In this document: piece by piece, positions 46,896-52,842 of the stretch | Layout: each line of letters starts with the position of its first letter | Numbering within the stretch: the stretch's first letter is position 1 | Source: CAYVMD01 sp964452465 | GTDB taxonomy: Bacteria; Armatimonadota; JACIXR01 | Reading direction: 5' to 3' | NCBI GenBank assembly: GCA_964452465.1 | Contig: CAYVMD010000012.1 | Location: 1 to 52,842, forward strand | Length of the DNA: 52,842 nucleotides | The notes under the pieces: model-generated | Told to the model about the DNA's origin: nothing | Databases searched by the model: none | What the model saw: the letters and a program-made list of their open reading frames with translations, nothing else | Position numbers and translations under genes: made by a program

Positions 46896-49588
46896 AGAGT
46901 TTCTCCTTTCCTCTTTTTAATCCATTTCTGGAGTTCCAAAAGGAAGAAAATCGTGCTCGCGGTGAGGAGGCAAAACCCAAGTTGGGAGATCGACAAGGGC
47001 TGGGTTTTAAAGAGGGCTTGAAGAGGAGGGATATAAAGGACGATCAATTGCAGGAGGAAGGAAAGGAAGACAGCACCAAGGAGGTAGGGATTGGATAAAA
47101 CACCTAAAGCGAAGAAGGAATGCTTTTCCGACCTGAGCGCTAAGGCATTGAAGAGTTGGAAGAAGGACAATGTAGCGAAGGCGGAGGTGCGAGCGAGCCT
47201 TATGTTTTCCGCTTGACCTCCCCAAAACCAAAGGAAGAGTAGCAGGGAACCCATTGCCATCCACATTCCTCCCCACAGGATATGGTATAACATTTTGCCT
47301 GCGAAGATACTCTCCTTGGGGGGGCGGGGAGGTCTTTGCATCACTCCGGGCTCGGCAGGTTCCCTGCCCAAGGCAAGGGCTGGCAAACCATCGGTAAGAA
47401 GGTTGATCCAGAGGATCTGGGCAGGAAGCAGAGGAACAGGAATACCAAAGACTATGGCGAAGAAGAGGGTAAGGATCTCCCCGAAGTTTGTAGTGAGCAT
47501 ATAGCGGAGGAACTTTCTGATGTTATCGTAAATCACCCTGCCTTCCTCTATGGCACTGACGATGGTGGCAAAGTTATCGTCCAAAAGTATCATGTCCGAG
47601 GCTTCCTTGCTGACATCGGTTCCAGTAATCCCCATGGCAACTCCTACATCTGCTTGCTTCAGGGCAGGAGCATCATTCACCCCATCCCCCGTCACCGCTG
47701 TTATGTACCCCTTCTTCCTCAGCGTTTCCACGATCCTCAATTTCTGTTCGGGCGATACTCGAGCGAACCCCTTAACCTCGTCCAACACCTTATCCAACTC
47801 CTCGTCGTTCATCCTCTCCAATTCCCTACCATTGATCACCTCGTTCTCTTTCTCCACTATCCCTACTTGTTTGCCGATTGCTACAGCGGTCTCCTTTTGA
47901 TCGCCAGTTATCATCAGGGGACGAATCCCCGCGGAGAAGCAAACCCTTACTGCCTCGATCGCTTCGGGGCGAGGCGGATCCTGCATCGCCACAAAGCCAA
48001 GAAAAACCAAATCCCTTTCCAGTTCTTCATCTGCTTCCTCTGGGATTTGGGGGAGGAGTTTAAAGGCAACACCTAATATACGCATTCCCTGCCTCGCCAG
48101 ATCCTCGCCTAAAGCGAGGATCTCCTCCTTTTGGGCTTCCGAGAGGCTTTCCACCTTTTCTCCCTTATAAATTGAAGAGGATAAGCGCAGTATTCCCTCG
48201 AGAGCGCCCTTTACAAAAACGATCACTTCTCCCCCTGGTATTTTATGTAAAGTGCTCATGCGTTTTCGGTGGGAGTCAAAGGGGACCTCCCCTACCCTTG
48301 GCATTTTTTTCTCCAACTCCTGCTTTGATAGACCCGCTTTAGCGGAGAGGACCACAAGAGCTCCCTCCGTGGGATCGCCGATGATCCTCCACTCCTCACC
48401 TTCCTTCACCAAGTGAGCATCGTTACAAAGGGCTACCGCTTGGAGGAGGAGTTCGAGGTGAGGATCATCCAAAGGCGAGATTTCCTCCCCCTTAAGGAGG
48501 AATTTGCCCTCGGGAGCGTAACCTCGCCCGGTTACCTGCAGGAGTTGGTCGTTTACATAAACGAATTCCACCATCATCTTGTTCTCCGTGATGGTGCCCG
48601 TTTTGTCGGAGCATATGTGAGTGATGGAGCCAAGGGTTTCCACCGCGCTCAATCTGCGGATAAGGGCGTTTCTCCTCGCCATTCTCCTCGCCCCCAGGGC
48701 CAAGGAGATGGTGATCACAGCGGGTAGTCCTTCGGGAATAGCAGCCACCGCTAAACTGACAGCGGTAAGAAACATATCCCTTATCTCGTTGCCTCTTAGA
48801 ACACCCCCTAAGAAGACCAATCCGCAGATAGCGAGGGCAATAACAACGAGCCATTTCCCCACATAAGCCATCTTACGCTGTAAAGGGGTTTTACCTTCTT
48901 CCTGTTCCTGAAGGAGTTGGGAAATCTTCCCGAGTTCCGTCTCCATGCCGGTACTAACCACCAATATCTTCCCTCGGCCCGAGGTAACCATGGTCCCACT
49001 GAAGACCATGTTATGGCGCTCCGCCAGAGGAAGATCATCTTCCTTTAAAGGTTCTGTGGTCTTAGGGACAGGAGAGGATTCACCCGTTAGAGAGGCTTCG
49101 TTCAGGGATAGATTAACGCATTCCACTAACCTTCCATCCGCAACGACTATATCCCCTGTTTCTAAAAGGAGGAGGTCGCCGGGGACAACCTGAGAGGCGG
49201 GGATTTCCCTCACCCTACCCTCTCTAACCACCCGCACATGGGGCATCGCCATCTTCTTAAGGGCGCGCACCGCCTTCTCCGCTCTGAATTCCTGGAGAAA
49301 TCCCAGCACAGCGTTGAGGAAGACGATCGCCACGATAAGGAGCGCATCAGCGAGTTCCCCTGTGAGCCCTGAGATTAGCGCTGCGACGAGGAGGACTATT
49401 ATCAGAGCATCGGTGAATTGATGAAGGAACATGAGAAGAGGGGTAGTGCGAGGCTTTTCCTTTATCTCGTTTGGTCCATACTGGGCGAGACGTTGCTTAG
49501 CGCTCTCCTCACTCAACCCCTCCTCCACATCCGTTCCTAAATATTCCGCCGTTTCCTCTATTGACATTTGATATATTTTCTTACGCAT
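46892..49588 (-). CDS. cation-translocating P-type ATPase, Ca2+-ATPase (P2) type
   Basis: An 898-residue P2-type ATPase. The start at 49588 (MRKKIYQMSIEETAEYLG) is chosen because the longer frame runs into the tRNA-Lys gene. Motifs: TGES (168-171), PEGLP in M4 (285-289), phosphorylated D328 in DKTGT, TGDGVNDAPALKQADVGVAMG hinge and NLLTDGLPALALG in M6. The PEGLP and N--TD ligands match SERCA/PMCA-type calcium pumps rather than Na/K or heavy-metal pumps. It has an N-terminal cation-ATPase domain and ten predicted membrane helices. The stop overlaps the GT4 gene (ATGA). Confidence 0.94.
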   Translation of the reverse strand: MRKKIYQMSIEETAEYLGTDVEEGLSEESAKQRLAQYGPNEIKEKPRTTPLLMFLHQFTDALIIVLLVAALISGLTGELADALLIVAIVFLNAVLGFLQEFRAEKAVRALKKMAMPHVRVVREGRVREIPASQVVPGDLLLLETGDIVVADGRLVECVNLSLNEASLTGESSPVPKTTEPLKEDDLPLAERHNMVFSGTMVTSGRGKILVVSTGMETELGKISQLLQEQEEGKTPLQRKMAYVGKWLVVIALAICGLVFLGGVLRGNEIRDMFLTAVSLAVAAIPEGLPAVITISLALGARRMARRNALIRRLSAVETLGSITHICSDKTGTITENKMMVEFVYVNDQLLQVTGRGYAPEGKFLLKGEEISPLDDPHLELLLQAVALCNDAHLVKEGEEWRIIGDPTEGALVVLSAKAGLSKQELEKKMPRVGEVPFDSHRKRMSTLHKIPGGEVIVFVKGALEGILRLSSSIYKGEKVESLSEAQKEEILALGEDLARQGMRILGVAFKLLPQIPEEADEELERDLVFLGFVAMQDPPRPEAIEAVRVCFSAGIRPLMITGDQKETAVAIGKQVGIVEKENEVINGRELERMNDEELDKVLDEVKGFARVSPEQKLRIVETLRKKGYITAVTGDGVNDAPALKQADVGVAMGITGTDVSKEASDMILLDDNFATIVSAIEEGRVIYDNIRKFLRYMLTTNFGEILTLFFAIVFGIPVPLLPAQILWINLLTDGLPALALGREPAEPGVMQRPPRPPKESIFAGKMLYHILWGGMWMAMGSLLLFLWFWGGQAENIRLARTSAFATLSFFQLFNALALRSEKHSFFALGVLSNPYLLGAVFLSFLLQLIVLYIPPLQALFKTQPLSISQLGFCLLTASTIFFLLELQKWIKKRKGETL

Positions 49589-49620
49589 CTTGGGAAGGCT
49601 TCCCTTGCAATTATAAAAAA

Positions 49621-49697
49621 TGGTGGGCCGAGCAGGATTCGAACCTGCGGCCAAGGGATTAAGAGTCCCCTGCTCTACCTGACTGAGCTACCGGCCC
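49621..49697 (-). tRNA. tRNA-Lys (CTT)
   Basis: 77 bases including encoded CCA. Minus-strand sequence begins GGGCCGGTAGCTCAGTCAGG, with anticodon loop ACTCTTAA (anticodon CTT) and T-arm GGTTCGAATCC. The acceptor stem GGGCCGG pairs with TCGGCCC (one G-U), followed by discriminator A and CCA. Seven bases downstream of tRNA-Arg, so the pair is co-transcribed. Confidence 0.97.
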
Positions 49698-49704
49698 TTC
49701 CTTC

Positions 49705-49782
49705 TGGCGCGCCCAGCAGGATTCGAACCCGCAACCCGCTGCTTAGAAGGCAGCCGCTCTATCCTGGTTGAGCTATGGGCGC
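49705..49782 (-). tRNA. tRNA-Arg (TCT)
   Basis: 78 bases including encoded CCA. Minus-strand sequence begins GCGCCCATAGCTCAACCAGG; the anticodon loop CCTTCTAA gives TCT, reading the AGA/AGG codons that dominate this genome. The T-arm is GGTTCGAATCC. The acceptor GCGCCCA / TGGGCGC pairs perfectly, with discriminator G. A consensus promoter is immediately upstream. Confidence 0.97.
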
Positions 49783-49794
49783 TTCGCTATTTAG

Positions 49795-49823
49795 ATTATA
49801 GCCCCGTCCTTTCCTTCAGTCAA
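49795..49823 (-). promoter_or_regulatory. promoter of the tRNA-Arg/tRNA-Lys pair
   Basis: Minus strand: TTGACT (49818-49823), 17-base spacer, perfect TATAAT (49795-49800). The -35 lies in the last codons of gpsA. Predicted start is about six bases before the tRNA-Arg 5' end. The best promoter in the window. Confidence 0.75.
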
Positions 49824-50811
49824 ACTTTTCCGGCTTTAGAGGACGGGTCATAAGGTCCATGACTGCTTTTAAGGGAGGCTTTCCTTTAAATAATACATTA
49901 TAAACCTCACAGGTTATAGGCATCTCCACTCCCAAGGAGAGGGAGAGATTAAATGCAGCCCTTGTGGTATGTTCTCCCTCCGCCACCTGTCCTATTTTTT
50001 TCTTCGCTTCCTCCAAAGGTATCCCCTTGGCGATCAATTCGCCCAACCTCCTATTCCTACTCAAGGGGCTGACCGCTGTAGCGACGAGATCGCCCAAACC
50101 GGATAAACCGAAGAAGGTTTGAGGTGAAGCCCCCAATTGTTTTCCCAGTCGAATCATTTCCGCCAATCCCCTCGTTAAGAGAGAGGCTTTGGTGTTGTCG
50201 CCGAAGCCTAAACCATCGTTTATCCCCGCTCCTATGGCGATCACATTCTTCAATGCTCCTCCCAATTCCACCCCCACGATGTCCTCGTTGCGATAGACGC
50301 GGAAGTAGGGAGTGGCGAAAAGATCCTGCACAAGGGGGGCAACCTCCTCACTTCCCGCTACCACGGTAGTAGTGGGGATCTCCTTAGCTATCTCTACCGC
50401 CAGGTTGGGTCCAGACAGAACGACCAGACGATCCTTACAAGAGGGAATCTCCTCCATTATTACCTCGGACATCCTTTTCCCGCTTTCTCCTTCCAATCCT
50501 TTAGCAGCGCTGACCAGAATTGCCCGGGGGGTGTAAAGAGCTAATCGCCTTACGATTTCCCTCATTGCGAAGGTAGGAACCGCGAGGACGAACACCTCTT
50601 TATCCTGCACTGCTTCCTCGAACTCCTGCGTCGCTCTCACAGTAGGAGGAAGAGGGATTCCGGGGAGATAAAAAGGATTTTCCCTCTTTTCGTTAATGGA
50701 GAGGACGATCTCCTCCCTCCTTGCCCAAAGGGACACCTCCTTCCCCTTCTTGCCCAGCAATAAGGCGAGGGCGGTCCCCCATGAACCTGCTCCCAAGATA
50801 CTTATTCCCAT
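49816..50811 (-). CDS. gpsA: NAD(P)-dependent glycerol-3-phosphate dehydrogenase
   Basis: A 331-residue enzyme reducing dihydroxyacetone phosphate to sn-glycerol 3-phosphate for phospholipid synthesis. It begins MGISILGAGSWGTALALLL, the dinucleotide site. LSGPNLAVEIAKEIPT, ELGGALKNVIAIGAGINDGLGFGDN with the catalytic Lys, and LSGLGDLVATAVSPLSRNRRLG are family marks. GGAGAGA precedes the ATG. It follows the large membrane protein by 18 bases and carries the -35 of the tRNA promoter at its 3' end. Supports ester-type membrane lipids. Confidence 0.96.
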   Translation of the reverse strand: MGISILGAGSWGTALALLLGKKGKEVSLWARREEIVLSINEKRENPFYLPGIPLPPTVRATQEFEEAVQDKEVFVLAVPTFAMREIVRRLALYTPRAILVSAAKGLEGESGKRMSEVIMEEIPSCKDRLVVLSGPNLAVEIAKEIPTTTVVAGSEEVAPLVQDLFATPYFRVYRNEDIVGVELGGALKNVIAIGAGINDGLGFGDNTKASLLTRGLAEMIRLGKQLGASPQTFFGLSGLGDLVATAVSPLSRNRRLGELIAKGIPLEEAKKKIGQVAEGEHTTRAAFNLSLSLGVEMPITCEVYNVLFKGKPPLKAVMDLMTRPLKPEKFD

Positions 50812-50829
50812 TCTTATCTCTCCATTTTA

Positions 50830-52842
50830 TTAAATGAAAGTCTTGAAGCGGATCCTCTGAAGGAAAGCGAAAGGACCCAAAATCGCCCAGATAGAGGCGA
50901 TGACATAATCCCCTAATATCAACCCGACGAAGAAGGGGATCGCCTTTCTGTGAAGCTTCATCCCGCCTACCCTTAGGATGATCACCTTTAAGAACCAGGA
51001 GATGAAGAAGGAGAACCAGAAGTAATCCATGGCGAAGGAAACAGCAAGGGCATAGCCCGCGGGATGGAAAGGCCACCACCAAAGGTGCCATCTTGCGATG
51101 CGAAGCAAGACTACGAAAATTAGTCCAACGGAGAAGGATATGACCCTGTCCTTTTCCACTTTCTTGCCGTAGTTTATCCAATCGCTGAGGTTATTGAAGG
51201 ATTCCCAGCCAAGCCAATCTTTGTAGCCCATACACTTAGCAGAAGCACCATCGCTATAACAAACGAAAAGGTTGAAGAAATATGCAGAGAGAAGGGCCAA
51301 GAATGTAGCGAATAGTATAACGAATAGCGTCTTTTTTTGATTTATCCTTGCTACATCCGCCATTTTGAAGGCTTCCAGTTGATTTGGCATAGGATGACTC
51401 CTATAGCATCTATTTATCCAGTAGAAGGTCCACAAGGCGGTAGCGTTTTTCTTTCCTATGATATCTGAGCCCAAAAGGGTCCCCAGTATGTTCTCGGGAT
51501 TGACGAAATAAATCTCGTGAGGAGTTCCCAATTCCGCCCTAACGCGCGTCATTGCGAGCGCGAGGAGGAAGTAAATGGCGAAGAAACTACAACTCACCCA
51601 GAGCGACATCCCCGCGCGATAAGCGAAATAAAGGATAATCCCCCAACCGATGAAGAAGCCGATCAAAGCGGTTCTATAAGATAGAGGTTCTCCCGAATCA
51701 TCGATTTCGGATTTGCCAAATGCCTTCTTTATTGCTTCTTTAAGAAAGCTCCTCGTTCCCCAAAGAGCGGCAAAGGCAAGGGCGAGCCAGGCCCCGGAGG
51801 CCTGTTCGTTGAAGAAGGGAAAACCCCGCATCGAGCCCTCCCATCCCGTTGCCCGGCCCAGGACCTGCAACAATTTGCGGAATACATAGAAGAACCAACA
51901 GGAGAAAGACAGATCGGCAGGAATGAAAAAGGCAAGCCCGATAGCAAAGGGATATTTGGAAAGGGGCGTCCAACCTATAGCATTCCAAGGATGGGTAGTG
52001 ACATAGGTGCCGAGATCGTTGTTGGGATCCCAGGCACTAACGGGAATACGGGGGATATAGGGAAGAAGGGAGTGGATACCATTTAATGCTCCAATGGCGA
52101 AAGCTATGCCGAAGCCGATCCACATGTAAAGATTTTTGAATAAGGGGACCTCTCCTCCTCCTCTTGCCATCTCCAGGGGAAGTTGGATTATGGGGAAAGA
52201 GAGTTTCTCCGCCTCCGTCCACTGCTTGCGCACTAAGATATTAAGGCATAGCATCATGAACACCAAGGTCATAACATAAATTCCCCAATAGAGGAGGGGC
52301 TTAGCCCAGATATGAAGGTGCTTGAGGAGATAAGGAGTTGCTCCTCCCCCATAGAAAGCCTCGAGTGCATCTTCATTAGAGACGAATAGCCACTTGGGAA
52401 GATAGCGGAAGAAGAGCTTCTTCCACTTGTTTTCCGGGGTAGCAAAACGGAAAGGATGCCCTAAAACACCGAAGAGGTTCTGGATGGTGTCGTGTCCAGC
52501 CATCGTCATGGACATAACCAGCATCATATAGATAACCAATAGTTCTCCTGCGGAGAGGGGGGTGAGATCCACTTTTCGAGGGATGAGGTAGATGAGGTAG
52601 TCCAAGGCGAACATTATGAGGAGGATCTGATAGAGGCGGAGAGATGTCTGGTAACCGAGGACGATGATCAACAAGAGGTCGAGAATGGAAAACAGGAAGA
52701 AGAAGACGAGAGGATGCACCACCGAGCGGTTGTAGACGACGAGGTTGAACAAAACGAGCATGAAGAGGAAGAAAACAGGGGTTATGAAAAGAGGGAGGCA
52801 GGAACCGTCTAAGGTGTACCATCGCACCTCCATGACGGTTAC
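50830..52842 (-). CDS. large polytopic membrane protein, DUF6785/DUF6784-like, 5' end truncated by window
   Basis: At least 667 residues from the first in-window ATG (52833). The frame stays open to the edge, and residues before that ATG look coding, so the true start is probably outside. About a dozen hydrophobic helices are visible, including PVFFLFMLVLFNLVVYNRS, LLVIYMMLVMSMTMAGHD and a late WHLWWWPFHPAGYALAVSFA. Aromatic-rich segments such as MTLVFMMLCLNILVRKQW separate them. It matches my memory of the uncharacterised DUF6785/DUF6784 proteins abundant in Armatimonadota and Planctomycetota-like genomes, perhaps transporter-like. Function unknown. Followed by gpsA. Confidence 0.7.
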   Translation of the reverse strand, partial: VTVMEVRWYTLDGSCLPLFITPVFFLFMLVLFNLVVYNRSVVHPLVFFFLFSILDLLLIIVLGYQTSLRLYQILLIMFALDYLIYLIPRKVDLTPLSAGELLVIYMMLVMSMTMAGHDTIQNLFGVLGHPFRFATPENKWKKLFFRYLPKWLFVSNEDALEAFYGGGATPYLLKHLHIWAKPLLYWGIYVMTLVFMMLCLNILVRKQWTEAEKLSFPIIQLPLEMARGGGEVPLFKNLYMWIGFGIAFAIGALNGIHSLLPYIPRIPVSAWDPNNDLGTYVTTHPWNAIGWTPLSKYPFAIGLAFFIPADLSFSCWFFYVFRKLLQVLGRATGWEGSMRGFPFFNEQASGAWLALAFAALWGTRSFLKEAIKKAFGKSEIDDSGEPLSYRTALIGFFIGWGIILYFAYRAGMSLWVSCSFFAIYFLLALAMTRVRAELGTPHEIYFVNPENILGTLLGSDIIGKKNATALWTFYWINRCYRSHPMPNQLEAFKMADVARINQKKTLFVILFATFLALLSAYFFNLFVCYSDGASAKCMGYKDWLGWESFNNLSDWINYGKKVEKDRVISFSVGLIFVVLLRIARWHLWWWPFHPAGYALAVSFAMDYFWFSFFISWFLKVIILRVGGMKLHRKAIPFFVGLILGDYVIASIWAILGPFAFLQRIRFKTFI

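Noticed and set aside
49589..49654. P-ATPase start at 49654
   Set aside because: Those codons lie in the tRNA-Lys gene and give no ATPase-like sequence.

Overview
The window is a dense bacterial chromosome segment of 52.8 kb made almost entirely of housekeeping genes. They form short operons on both strands, with many stop/start overlaps, two tRNA genes and two assembly gaps (10 N at 20696-20705, 100 N at 44150-44249). Coding sequences favour AGG/AGA arginine and ATA isoleucine codons and have purine-rich sense strands, a style common in thermophiles. Strong ribosome binding sites (AGGAGG) and promoters of the form TTGACT/TTGACA - 16 to 18 nt - TATAAT/TAAAAT recur. An archaeal-type methionine adenosyltransferase, NHL-repeat exported proteins and a very large DUF6785-like membrane protein fit a deep-branching bacterium of the Armatimonadota kind. 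That placement is a guess from gene content; no rRNA is present to fix the taxonomy.

Layout. 1-4161 (minus): paaK, ACT-domain protein, rpiB, glyA, dCMP deaminase and the start of a WecA/MraY-type glycan-lipid transferase. 4231-5205 (minus): Gfo/Idh/MocA oxidoreductase, divergent from glnA-serS-era (plus, 5324-8854). 8994-10946 (plus): archaeal-type MAT and pyrF. 10959-16633 (minus): thiE-thiC-thiL, a CBS-DUF1385 fusion and argS. 16744-19752 (plus): gap-pgk-tpiA. 19753-24769 (minus): a cobalamin-domain-less MetH, metF, an exported protein and an oxidoreductase broken by the 10-N gap. 24816-26150 (plus): a TudS-like desulfidase and a PHP-domain protein. 26255-33047 (plus): nusA-ylxR-infB-ylxP-rbfA-nrnA-truB-ribF, without rimP. 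33065-37831 (plus): a small membrane protein, ilvC, queD-queC-DUF366-queE and a glutamine amidotransferase/DUF488 fusion. 37804-43971 (minus): greA-lysS and rtcB-ppdK. 44060-45498 (minus): two duplicated NHL-repeat genes, one with an in-frame stop. 45717-52842 (minus): DUF6785-like protein, gpsA, tRNA-Arg, tRNA-Lys, Ca2+-type P-ATPase and GT4 glycosyltransferase.

Together the genes cover lower glycolysis (gap, pgk, tpiA, ppdK), one-carbon and methionine metabolism (glyA, metF, MetH-like, MAT), thiamine and queuosine-precursor synthesis, nitrogen assimilation, tRNA charging, and transcription and ribosome-maturation functions. There is no CRISPR array, insertion sequence, phage or defence locus.

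The most unusual items are: three long perfect or near-perfect inverted repeats inside conserved genes (a 36-bp zero-loop palindrome in tpiA, and hairpins in ribF and queD); an amidotransferase-DUF488 fusion ending a queuosine operon that also holds a DUF366 gene; an Era GTPase whose invariant G3 glycine is proline; a MetH without its B12 domain; and a nusA operon that has lost rimP but keeps a strong leader hairpin.
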